Source: Rhynochetos jubatus (taxonomy: Eukaryota > Chordata > Aves > Eurypygiformes > Rhynochetidae). From it: 64,000 nt of DNA. The position numbers were made by a program, and so were the translations under genes. The notes beneath the pieces were generated by a model. That model was not told the origin of the DNA. It saw only the letters and a list, made by a program, of their open reading frames with translations, and did no database searches. Numbering within the stretch: position 1 is the stretch's first letter; each line of letters begins with the position of its first letter. Positions 1 through 12,600 of the stretch are shown here, piece by piece. The DNA is taken from NCBI GenBank assembly GCA_027574665.1, contig CM050648.1:49443200-49507199 (forward strand), written 5' to 3'.

Positions 1-654
1 TAAGCAAGGTAACGCATCTATCATTACTACATAAAGTTACTAATAGCGATTAAGAAAGATACATCACCAATTACCCTAATACTTCACCATCATCCAGATC
101 CGCACATCAGCTGGGGAGCCCCGGTCGCAGCAAGGGTTTGGAGAACCTGTCCCGGCAATTGGGAAGTCCTACGCAGTGCATCCACTCGTAGGTGAGGATC
201 TCCAAAGTTGCTGCGAGAGGGTCCAGCTTTAATACAGTTGCATAAACAGTCTTTGAGACTCCACGTGCGGAGACATCTGACGTGTGTCCCCTGCCCACGC
301 CCCCTTCCATTGGATTCCACCCGAGGCCTGGCCAGGGCCCAGGGCAGAATCAAAAAGGGGCATCTCTAACCATTTGGCTCAGACAAGGCTGGACATCTGT
401 ATGGCCTTGGTAGTCTGTCTCTAAATTTCATCTGTTTCATTTCTGTTTCATCCTTCTAATGGTTATATTTTATCTATGCTTCATCCTCTGCTAACGAGCA
501 CACACATTCCACCAATGATCAGCGGGTACTCCCACAGTTGCTTCCCATACTGATATGATGCTGGTTGGGAAATTCACTCAGAAGTCGACTTTGGCTCAAG
601 GCCTATAATTCAGGCCTGTTTGAGGCCTATAATCTAGGCATTTTTATATCAACA
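1..654 (-). mobile_element. Endogenous retrovirus-like LTR, minus strand, truncated by window edge
   Basis: Read on the minus strand, this block has the layout of a retroviral long terminal repeat. It begins with TGTTGATATAAAAATGCC (complement of about 637-654), a typical TGT-type LTR start. It then has a CCAAT box (complement of 309-313), a GC/KLF box (complement of 294-304) and an ATTAAA polyadenylation signal (complement of 228-233), followed by a probable R-U5 tail running to base 1. A short internal repeat, AGGCCTATAAT, occurs near 599 and 623. No gag, pol or env coding sequence is visible, so this could be a solo LTR or the edge of an element outside the window. The family looks like an avian ERV-L type from general memory only. 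Its 3' end and target-site duplication cannot be seen. Confidence 0.5.
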
Positions 655-3600
655 GTAGGATATCCCAGGCTATATTCCTTATGACTAAGGCTTGGTTGGT
701 AAGTATGGGAATGTTTCCTGAGTGCAAGAAAAGCAGAATAGAGATTAAGCTTAGTGATCTCGTATAGAGCTTTCAGGGGCAATAAGGAATGAAGGGAACT
801 GTTGTTTGTTTTTTCCTAGGCTGAAGTTGGTCCATTTTGGATCAGCTGTTGGGGAGGGAGTTGATTTAAGGTGATGCAGGAGAGTATTTCACAGAAGTCC
901 CGAGAATGGTGTCTTAATACATGCATTTAGTATTGTGGTTGTGGAATTTAAAGTCCAATACTGTCTCTGTAGGTCCTCTTATTGTTGCGTTGGCACAATA
1001 TATTTGGCGTATGAAATTTTGTAACTCTTTTGGATGGGGGTTTCTTCCAGTATCACTTCAATTTCTAAGAAGTGAAACAATTTTGAAAATCAGACTCTTT
1101 TTATTTAGTTGCATCATGTGAGCTAGTCAGAGAATTTGCTTGCTCTAACCTCCAGTGATGGTAAGAATGCAAGAGGTGATCAGTTTTGCATGTAACTCAA
1201 ATGAGGATAACCTTTTTCGTACAATTAGGATGGGAAAAACAGCATCACTGAAGTGCTGCTATATTTTGATGCTTTTTTTAATTCTATAGAATCTGAAATG
1301 ACTGTGTTGGTACTCTTCCTCTCTGCACATCAAAGCCAAAATGCACAAACTTAAAGGCAGCAGAGATTTTTATTTTTTTTTAACAGAAAGTCTTTTGTGA
1401 TTTCCCATTGCCCACCGCTCTCCTCCTAGAGAGCAAGAGATCAGAAACTGTTCAGTGTAATTGGTGAGTCTGTATGACAGTGAGCTGCCTTATTTCATGT
1501 ATGGTGTAGAAATAAATGAGTGCTTAAACCCTTTGAAACACACCACTACTGCAAAAGCCATAGGCTGTAATTAAATTGAATGTGGGGTTGTATTGTCTTG
1601 TGCCCTTGGCTATAAACTTGATAACAGACCCTGGTACACCCACTATTGTGTTAGAAACTGGAACCTAATTAGTGATGTTGTAGATTTTCAGTCACTTTCG
1701 AAGCCTTTCTGTTCATCTTTTTTTTTCCCCGTGTCCTTTCTTGCCTTATTATTATTTTGCTTTTCTGTTTCTGAAGCAATAAATGCACCCTTCTTTTCAG
1801 AAGGAAATTGTTAAGGGCAGTCAAATATGTACGTGCAAGATAATTTTTTTATCGTATTTTGGTTTCAAGGGACAAGTGTTGGTAACTGCATTTTATCTGA
1901 TGTAGAAGAGATTTATTAGTGTTGTGATAGTAAAAATACATAATCTTGATTCCAGGGAATGCTTTTTAAGTCTCTTCCAGGCATTTGAGGGAGGAGTAAG
2001 GAAGGGATTGGAACTTGTCATAATACCTTGATCTAAAAGTAACATTGGAAGAGATGCGATTGAATTCTGTTCTGGTTGTTTTTTGGGGATTATCCACAAG
2101 GAAAAACAGCTCTTCTGGGCTTTTAGAAATTCACATGCTTTTGCACTCAGCCAGTTTTAGTTAGTTGATCTGAAAACCTTCAAACTTGCTAAGGACTTAA
2201 TCCCTAATGAGGACAAGTGCCTTTGATGTCTTCTTAATGCCATTTTTAGTTGGGGAAATAATCAAAGTTGTGGTGCTCAGATGCAGTATGTACTTTTCCA
2301 GTAGATTCTTAGTTAATTGATATGCTTACCTATTGCATGCATCTGTACCCTTGTGTAGCTAGGGCAGGTAATTTAGATTAAGTTGAAATTGAGTGGCATT
2401 TTTAAGCCCTATTCACTTTGCCAATGTATGAAAACATTTCCCCAACAGCCCCATATGGTTAGGGTGTATCTGCTCTATATAACACAGCCCTGTGCACAGG
2501 TACTCGAGCTACCACCTCCTCGGGACTTCTGACTCGCTTCTGGTGTTGGCTGGGACGTTGCACTGTGCTGCTGGGGTTTGCAGTGTTTCTGGTACTGTAG
2601 CTGGGTGGTGTAGCCTGGATAATGTGTTACCGTGTAGCTTTTGGCAAGGAGTAGTTGTGTTTGAACGGTGGCACCAGCAGTGTGAAACCAATGCTCCTGT
2701 AATACTCATGGTTTTCCATTGGGGAACAACAGGAGTCCAGGAAGACAAAGCTGATGGGACCTGCAGGGAAGTATGGGCTGGAAATCCCCTGGTGAAGCTT
2801 CCCCAAGGTGGGGGTAGGGGAGGGGGTTTGAATGTTGTTTTTTTGGTAGCGCACAGCCCATGGGGGTGGGTACCTTGTTCAGTAGGTGCTGTTCAGGTAA
2901 CACTGGCCGGAGCATGTGTCCCTGCAAAAGGAGGAGGGCAGAAATCTCTTCATCAGAGGTGAGGTGCAAGGATGAATCTTGACTTTCCTTCTGTTTCCTC
3001 ATCCCAAAGATCTTGTGGAGGTGCTGGGGCGATTTCTGAGCCAGGGCTTATCTCTAGCACATTGCTTCATTGCAGTCTGCCCTACTTAAAGTGCCCAGGA
3101 ACCGGGTCTGGTTGATGCTGTTGTTGGTTTTAGTTTGTTTTTCCATATGGGGAGTGGGAGGAAGAGGAGGCTGTGTAGTTGGGACTCTTGTGTGTGGTAG
3201 CTCTGATGAAGGAGCCACACCTCTCAGGCTTCCCTGCAAATTGGTGTCTGTGCACGCTGTTACTGCTTTTGCATCTGTGTCAGAAATTTAACACGTAAAT
3301 GAATGACTTCCCTAAAATGCCACTCCATTTTAAGCTCCTTTTTTTTATGTCTGTCCATTTATGTATGTTTAAAATTAAGGATTGCTGGAGAAATTTCAAG
3401 AGCCATTTCTCAACACCCTTCAGCCCAATCCTGAGCTTTTACTCACTGCAGTGATATCTATAGCTGCTTTTTTTTGCTGCTGTTGATATTTTTCTCAGTA
3501 TGTTTCTAGTAGTCTTCAGAAGTGGCAGGGAGAGGCTGGTCTGGAGTAAGGAGAGCATGCTGTGTGCGATGCTTTGAGTTATTAAGGTCCAGCAAAGTTG

Positions 3601-6600
3601 TCCTGAGCCCTTACTCTGATCCGAGGCTGCTGGCTGTGAAGCCTGCTCTCACCTTGCTGGTGTGAGCTCTTGTTTCACGGGTGAGGTGTCCACAGTGCGC
3701 CCAGAGGAACAGCACCGAAACTCTTGGGTGCAGTAGGAAATCATCAGTGATTAATTGCCAAGTGTCCTCTGGCTTAAAGCACCTCTGGAGAAGCAGCGGA
3801 GATGCGCGATGTGTCTGCCTGGCACGGAGGTGGGAACATGGGGTATGTGGGTTTAGCATGAAAGAGAAGGGGAAATCCGCTCGTGTTGCCCTCCTCACCT
3901 CAGTTCTGCTTGGGGTGGGTTTGAGACTGTTTTCTCCTTGTGCCTGAAAAGTGAGAAAGAGGAGAGGCGAGGAAAGTGAAGTAGGCTTAAATAGCTTCCT
4001 TCCTTCCTCCCTCCTTACCAGGGCTGGCTGTTACCTCTGACATGCATGATAAATACCTTCCCATGTGTTGAGATCGCCCGGTACAGAACTACGGAGTCGC
4101 CTGAAGTGCTGTCATTAACCCATGTTGTTCTGTTGCCAAATTAGGAGGGCCTGAAAAGTGAGAGTTAGGTTGACAGGTTGGAAAGTGTGAATGTCGGATA
4201 ATAAGGGAACCTGCTTGAATTGGTTGACTTTTTAAGGGTTTCCTGGTGTTTGTAATAATTTTGACTACCAGTGCTCATGTAAAGGATGCTCTTTCTCCTT
4301 TATCTCGGATACGACAGCGATACCATCTGCAGTTCTTTGTCACGTTAGCTAGAAAATTATTACAGACCACGTTTGTGGTGACTGGGTGATGATGCTTGGT
4401 GTAGGCTTTCACCAGGTTTATCAGAATTAGTTTCCATCTTGTGTTTAGAAAACATGTTCTTTTTCCTGTCATTGTAACGCTGGTTTCTGGAAGCGCTCTC
4501 TAGACCATTGCAAGACCAAGGTCATGTTTCTACTTGATTCTTTAAAATACTTTTTAGATGGAGGAAAAATAAGATGCTAAAAGCATGTGGGTTTTGGCAA
4601 ATAACCAGAAAGAAGTATGTATCTTGCTTATTATTTCTCTTTGAAAATACAGTTTCTCTGGACAAAACCTTCTCTTTCTGTCTGAAAATACACAATAATC
4701 AGTGACTGACAAACTTGGGAGGGGAAGAGTAACTGTTCTTGGAGGCAAAATGGGTAATGCAAAACTCTGTCATCCATGAAGCTACATGAGAACTAAGTTC
4801 TCTAGAGCTGACTGATGTTGGCAGGAATATGATTTCTTTCTACAACGAACACTTTTAAAAAGTGCTGTTTCTTAACAGGGACATCAGTGCAACCCCCTCA
4901 CCCTGCCTTTGACTGACTCTCTTGACCAAGTACTGTTTGAAATCAAAACAGACAGTGGGATTAACATGGTTTGTGTCTGACTCAAAAAAAAAAAAAAACA
5001 AAAAAAAAAAACAAAAACAAAACCAAAAAAAACCCCACAACAAAAACCTGCTGTAAAATCGGCTTTCTGAAGCCACTGCCAATCCAAAGCAGTATGTGTA
5101 ACACAGGTTTGATTTTTTTTTTTTAAAAAGCAGAAATAACTTTAATGTCCTTTCAGAACTTTGTAGTTTTGCCTTCCTTTTGGGGTACTTGACACACTTC
5201 CAAAGCAGCCTTATTTCTGGTTTTCTCTCTTCAGAAGTCTTTGCAAGTTACCTTTTTTGGGGAGAGTGGGTGTTATTTTTAATGTGTTATTTTTGAAATG
5301 TGCCTGCATTTGTCAGCTGGTTTCAAATAAGATATTATGGGTCCTTTCGATATCTTTTAAGTAGGACCTGAATACAAATGCTTCCACTGAAAGTTCTTTT
5401 AGATACAAGCTGTTTCCTTCAGTTTTAGGCATTGAAAAGTATCAAAAGTAAGGAATTAAAAAAAAAAAAGCTAAGGAAAATGAGATATATTGTAACTAGC
5501 AAGTACAAGTGTGTCAAAATGGGTATCAAGTTTAAAATGTACAGTGACATAAATAATACAGTATTTGATACGGTAGTAGCACTACACTACTATGTAATTG
5601 GTAAAGGTATCCCCATAGTACAGAGGAGGATAATTCAACACTTAAAAAAAAAAGCTTACGATGGTAATTCATGAGGAAAGGATTCCTCGTGCCTGTGCTA
5701 AAGTGGAATTTCAACCAGTTCGTTGTACTCAGTACCATATATTCACTTTCAGACTGTTAATAGCTATAATCAGGATCATGAATATAATAGTAGACTAGAT
5801 TTGCAGTACAGGATAATGATATGGTAGTAATTGTCGCAGTCATGTAAAACGTACAGCAGACACTTTCAGAAGCTTACGTGTGTTGTTTTAATTGTCGAGA
5901 GATACCAAAGTGTCAGGTCAAATCCATGTGATTCCAGGAGAGATTAGTGGCTGACAAATTTTTTTATTTTTCAGATTTCACAAGACCCATGTCCAAATTT
6001 TTTTTGCTGAAAAAAAAAAAAAGCAAAACTCCTCCCACCCCCCCTTTCTGTGCTTGGTAACTTAACTGAATATTCTAAGTTATTAAGGCATTTCTGTTTC
6101 TGTGAAGTGCTGGACAGATTCCACTGGATGCTTTTTCTACTATGGTGTTAAGACTTTACCAGGGTTAGTTGCTGGAGAATGCTCTGGTGTGGTTGTTGGC
6201 ATTCTCCTGTGAAGGTTTCCAGTGACAAAGCTGCAGCCACCACCCAACTGCCCTGACCCTCACAACAGTGGCCCCTTGCTCGGCATGTGGGGTGGCAGAC
6301 TGTTCCGCCCTCAACCCCCTCCTTCCTGTGGGGAGCCAGTTCAGGCTCTGGCACAAACAGAATGCCACTGTTTGAGCAGGGATTCTGCAGGGATGCTGGG
6401 TACCGTGGCTGACAGCCTGCAGCTCTGGGCTCCTTAGGTCTTCTCAGGCTTCCCTCCAAAAAAGTAAACTAATACTATAAGGAAAAAGCAAAATGTCTTT
6501 CTCCACCCTCTCTTCCTTTTCTTTCTAAAACTGAAAAGGTCCAAAACAAGCCCCCAGCTGAAAACCTTTTATTCTCTTTAATGTTAATGGCAGTGGTCTG

Positions 6601-9600
6601 AAATAGCTGTTACCTCCTTTACCTGAAGGGACTGGATTTTTAGGAGGGGAGAACAGCAGAGATAAGTTTACTGACCTATCTGGTGGTCGAGACGCAGGTG
6701 TTAAATAACTGTGCTAGCAGGAGTTTGAAGGCAGAACACAAGAATTTTGTGAGAATAAAAATATCTGTAAAAGAAATTGAAATAGAAAATAAGGAGGAGA
6801 GGGACAGCAGGGTAAGAAATCGTTACCAACTACCTTGTGTCAGCACATCGGTTTGGAAACTAGATTAACTTCTGTATGCCAGTGTTCTTCTGCTGGATTA
6901 GTTTAATGGATTCAAGGGGTGGGAAATAATGCTTCAGTTTGGAGAATGGCTAAAATTGGAGGAAGAAATTAGGATTAAAATAAAAATCCTTTCCTAATGC
7001 TAAATAACAAATGTAGTAGGTGCACTGAAGCAAGATTTGATCAAGGAAAAGATAGACCTAGAGGAATGGCAAAGAAGAACTGTGCATTTTTTTTTTTTAA
7101 GTAGAAATGCTAGAGGAAAATGTAAAAGAACAGTGAAAGGGGAGTGGTCTTTGAAGTTAGTTAAAAGAAAATGAGCATGACTTAAGTACATTGTATTGTT
7201 GCTTCTTATGGAAACTAAAATCTGAAGGGTGGCTGGTTTTTTCCTTAAAATTAAAAAATGTGACATTTAAACCAGTGGTTTCCTATAGAGTTTTGTGTCA
7301 AGAGTAAGTGTTGATTCTTGGATATGTATCCCAAAAGAAATCCACTGTCAGTGCTGTGGTAAAATAGCTTGTGAGCGTTGTGTTTGGTTTTATGCCTAGT
7401 GGACAATAAACTAGTTTCCTCAAGCTACTTGAAATACTTCTTGTAAACTAAAGTGTCTGGATCAATTTCTCAGTTGCATCTTGTAACTCAGTGAGGAAGT
7501 TGGGCAAGCATGTTTTTTATCAAAGCCCTGCATTAACTAGTCGTCTACTCCATTAATCTTTAAGCTACTTCATAAAATTCCTGAAAAGAATGCCAGTGGG
7601 TTCCTGCTTTCAAAGACTGCTTCATCCCACCTGGATGCCAAACAGAACAGCTCTGCTGTGTGGTGTGATGGGATGGCACGCCGGGGGGGGGGATAACGGG
7701 GTCTAGAGGAGAGGAGACAGTTGGGGAGACTTGTTTTTTCCTATGTTTACCTGACTCGCAGTTTCCTAGTGGAATACTAAGTTTGTTGAATTGCTTCCAT
7801 GAGTAGCTGTCTGCATCCAAAATGACTTGTGCATGCTAGTCTATTCCGTATGTTAATGCCTGTATTTTTGTTGTGTAGGCAGTTTGTGTTATATACGACA
7901 ACCTTAAATGCCTCAGTGGTGTGCTTAATCAAACCTCGTTTTTTTCCCCTAAGGAAACAAATGTGGGGTCATAGCTCTGAGAAGTCAGGAATTTCTTGTT
8001 GGTTCTGGTGATAGATGGCTGGATGCTAGCTTTCAGCAGCCCATTCTTGAGAAGTTGTTAAGCCGCTATAATACTGTACTCCACTTTTTTTTCATAAATA
8101 TATTTTAAACTTCTATACAGGCTCTTTTCAGATCTCTATCAAGTTTCTGCCTGTGCATCTTAATAAGTAGGAGCCTTCACATCAGTATTTACAGCATCTG
8201 CTTCCATGCTTTATGTATGCAGCTATGTATAGACACGTGATTATGCACTTACTCAACAAGTATTCATCTCATCAGCAGTATCCCCTTGTTGGCAATGGTA
8301 GGGGGATGCTCTGAGCACTTGTAAAAGCGGTAGCAGTGTGTTTTGGAGATGCTGTCAAATACGCTGGTTTTGCTGTGACTTGAAAAATGAAGTTTTGTGG
8401 TTTACTGTGTGGGGGGAAAAAATATATGTGAGAACATACCAGCAATCTAGCCCAAAAGGGGGTGGCAAATAAGGTACCTTACCTGCAGTAACAGAAAGCC
8501 ATTAGCTGTTTTTAAAGCACATTTCCTTGCGACTTTTGTGAATATCAGCGGTCTCGATCTGGATCCTAGTGGGCAAGTGCCCTCGCAACAGAGGCTACCA
8601 GAACAGCCACTGATTGTCACTGCTGTTGGCAGCCTGAGTGGTGAGGGGGAGCACCCCAAAGGTGAGCTCCTGGCCATCAGGCCAGGCTGACGGCTGCCTG
8701 AGAAAGCGCTCTGTTGGTGGTACGCTCGCTGGCTGGTCTGCTGGGCTGTGGAAGTGATGTTAGCTCAAAGTAGCAGACTCCTGTATCAATTTAAGTGGAA
8801 AAAACAAGACTGATGGCCAAATTTTTACCCTTTGTTTTTCAGTAATCGTGAAAAATGGCTGTTTGCTTCTCCATCCTGCTGGCTTTGCCATCCTCTTCAT
8901 ATAACTGCATTGACTTTTACTGATGGCTTCTTGTGGCTAATCATTTCTTAATGAAGCAGCCGAGTATATCTTATTTTATTCTGCATGGGCTTCTTTTTGT
9001 CACTCATTCTTGTTTCCTTCCACTTCACTTCCGCTCCAGGCAAAAATTATTTCCGGCTGAGAGGGGCTCGATGCATGTTGTTCCAGAGCAATTGTAAATG
9101 ACCCTACAGATTCGCTTGCAAAAAGCAGAACCTATTTCCCCTCTGCGCACACCCTCTCTTCTCACCTAGAATGCATGCAAAAGAAAGGTCGTTCGGGGCC
9201 AGACCCAAGGGGTATCTGTTTCCATACCCCATCCCCAGAGCAGCGGCCAAGAGCAGATGTCTGTAGAAGAAAGTAGGAATGGGTGAGTAGGTGATGCTTC
9301 TCATGTGGGTCTTACAAAGATATTTGCCAGGTCCGCCTCTGAGGTGTGAGTGATGTGGCAGAAGGACATTAATCATTAAAAAGCAAATATTAACATGATC
9401 CTGTTGGGTCTGTGGGATGGATGGACCCCTTCGCGTTTTCCTCTCCAAGTGTTTTGATGGGAATGTTGATTACAGACAAGGTAAACTTGTTTGTACTTCA
9501 TTCATTAATAAACTATAAACTGCCCTGCCTCCCCTCCCCACAGGCAAGGCACTTGAGGAGATGCCAGGCAATTAAAGTACTTAAGACAGTAATTGCAGTC

Positions 9601-12600
9601 AAATATACAACAAAAATAAAATCACTGCACATGATTTTTTTTATGCTTGGTTTTGTTCTCTGCATTTATTAAACCACAATTCTTGCCTCACAATTGAACA
9701 GGAATCTCTCAACTGGTAATACCAAAGTGTCTGACAAGTTTGCTTTGGTTCAGCTGGGTATTTAGTAACCTCTTTGACGGTCTTACCGTTGAAATCTTCA
9801 CAGCTCTGAAACGCCTGCTTTTTAGAGGGATCTTGGTATCTAAAGCTGGCACACCTCTGAATCTTAGCACTGATCAGGAGGGAGGTGATACAGATCCTCT
9901 CTTGAAACTCTTCCTTTCTTGATTTTCTTGCTAGTTTTCTAATTGTGCAACGAGTAGCATCTCTCTGGTTACTGTGATGTTTAGGAGGGTACAACTGAAT
10001 AGGGCTGAGGTATTCAGTTAATCCGTAGTTGGCTTCAAATATTTAAATTTAGCTCATGCATTTTAAACTTGGAAAATAAATGTCCACAAACTTGATTTGT
10101 TCTGAACCTATTTAATGATTTAGCGTCCTGCAGTATAAACTTGTGTGTATGCCAGCTCAGTGTATTTTTAAGTGAAATTCTTAGTGACTTCCATGTTCCA
10201 GATAAAGTACACTTTAAAAAGACAGGAACTTAGGCGTAATGAGATCCAGCTGGTGTGCATAAACCTTTCACATTACATTACATAATTAAGTTGGTAAGTA
10301 ATGTATGGGGAAAAGTTCTTGTTTATTCTTTTGTACTGGAGTTTTACAAGGCTATATAAATACTGTAAGTATTTAATAGGGGAAATGCAGGATTAAAAGC
10401 AAATGCCAGATGATATATGGTACAAAAATGTCATAAATTGTGTAATACTACCCTTTCAGTATTTAATATTAAATGACTGAAACTTGACAGTGCTCTGAAT
10501 GTCACCTGCATTAAAATACCTCTCATAAGAACAGTTTCCAATGGATTGGTTTGATTGACGTGACTAGTTTAAAGATAGATTGTTTTATGCTGGATGATAC
10601 CAGAGCTTGGATTCCTTCTGAGTAATGTTTTGACTGGTCTTTTTATTCTGTAACATCTACATCGCTGTGGTATTCAAAGCAGGGTACAGGCTCACAGACT
10701 CCTTACCATAATTTAACCACCTGTTCTCCTTTTAACAAACTGTAATTACGGAAACGTAAACTACATCTTCATTTATTTCAACGGTAGAGCATGGGAGAGG
10801 AATGTGGGAAAACATTCTTTGTGCTGCCACCAATTTAGTTGCCTACCTTGCATTTGTTTCATAAGCATCCTAGAAAGCTCCTGAAAATACCGAATGTGGA
10901 ATGTGCCAAAAATGGTTAAAATGCAATACTTGGTCCTCTGACAGACAAGCCCTGGCAAATCTTAGCTTGATGTTACTGCCCTCGGCTGCCCTTCTCCTTC
11001 GTGGAAGGCTTTGCTCCCTTGCAGAGTCAGCGAAAGGGCCCGTGTGCCTGTGCCTCAGCAGCTACAGCACATCTTGGTCAGGGGGTTATTTTTGGGGTGC
11101 TGTTGTCACCAGCAATTCGCATGGCCGCGTTTGGTCTGTGAGCTGGAACGCAGGAGACATGGACATATGGTCTGTTTTGCCAGCTCTGCTATGGGGGTGG
11201 TAGCCTTGGGGAGAGGAGTGGTAAAAAAAAAAAACCAAAACAGTCCTAAATTGCACAGCTGTTTGCTGTGTGATGGTGAGTCTGAGCCCTCAGCTACCCT
11301 CGTTTAAAGGGAATGGTCAGGCAGAGCTGGTAACATTGATAAAGCTTAGGCTGCTCTTCTTGTGAAAAGTGTAATTTACAATAATTGCTGTTTTTTTAAT
11401 AAAGCACCAATCTGTTTGAGATGTCTCAATGCCCGCTAAACAGTTAAAATGACAACTTAATTTCAAGATGCTGTTACCAATGTGGGTATATTGACCTCGA
11501 GCTGTTCAGGATGGATATTGCGAGATGATTTCCATAGCAAAGACGTGTTGCGCTTGGGCTCCCTTCTGCAGAAGGGAAACCAGATTTTGCAGTAGAAATA
11601 AACTTTCACTTGCTTCCCCACAGATTTTTCAATGAGAAGTGAAAGGAACATTGAGAATATAAGTGAATAACAAATATCTTTGGGTTTTGTGGGTTTGTAA
11701 CTTCCCATAAATCAGTCAGCAAGTTCCCAGTCGTGACAACCACATGTCCCATGATATTGCAGCCACCGCAAAACTAGTGAAGGGTGCAATCAACTCGTAA
11801 TAAGCGTGGCAAGTCAAATGAGTGGCATTTAAAAAAGAGTGCTGTCTTGCACATTTCTGATGATTTTTTTTGCAAGCTGTCAGTACACTGATGGACTGTT
11901 TAAATTGTCCTCCCTTTCCTCTGTGGCCACCCCCCACCTTGCCTCTTGCTACTTGGTAAAGCAGCAACCAAAAATTCATTGTAGGACTTTGGGGGGAAAA
12001 GATGGGCTGAAGACCCTTATTGAATCATTTTTAAGGATTTACAATGGCTCAGTATTTTGTGAGCCTTCTTTTTAAGGAAATACTCACGTTAATGAGCATT
12101 TATTGTAAAATATGGAAAAGAAACTGGTTAAAAGTCTGAAGTAGCGAAGATGGGTGATTCTCTGCTTGTCCTTCTCCCTACTCCAGGGGGACTCAGGTAC
12201 CCACTGCTCCTGGTGCCAACATGAGGAGCTGTGTGGGAGTAGAGCCGCATCACTGGCTGGTCTCAGGGTTTCCAGTGAGGGTGAGCTCTGGACACACAGC
12301 TCAGCGCCACCCAAATGTCCTGAACTAAAGAAAAGGGAGCTAGGAGGCAGTGCTGTTCAGCAGCCTTGTGTCCCTTGGCAGGGCTGTGCTTCTTGACAGC
12401 TCCTGGCTGCCCGTAGGACTTGTGAATAGCCGGCGGCCCTGCCAAAGCAGTGGGAGCAGGGGTTGAAGGTGCTGATAGGGATGTCCGCAAGTGCCCAGCA
12501 CCCTGCATGCTCCTGCTGTGTGAGGCGGCCTCCCTGGGAGCGAGGTGCAAGCTCCCTTCATCCTTGGAGCAGCCAGTTCCAGTGCTCTGCCAGACTCTGT

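Noticed and set aside
2492-2962. 156-codon plus-strand open frame
   Set aside because: Overlaps three open frames on the other strand, has no recognisable domain, and lacks splice or promoter signals. The length is plausible by chance in 64 kb.
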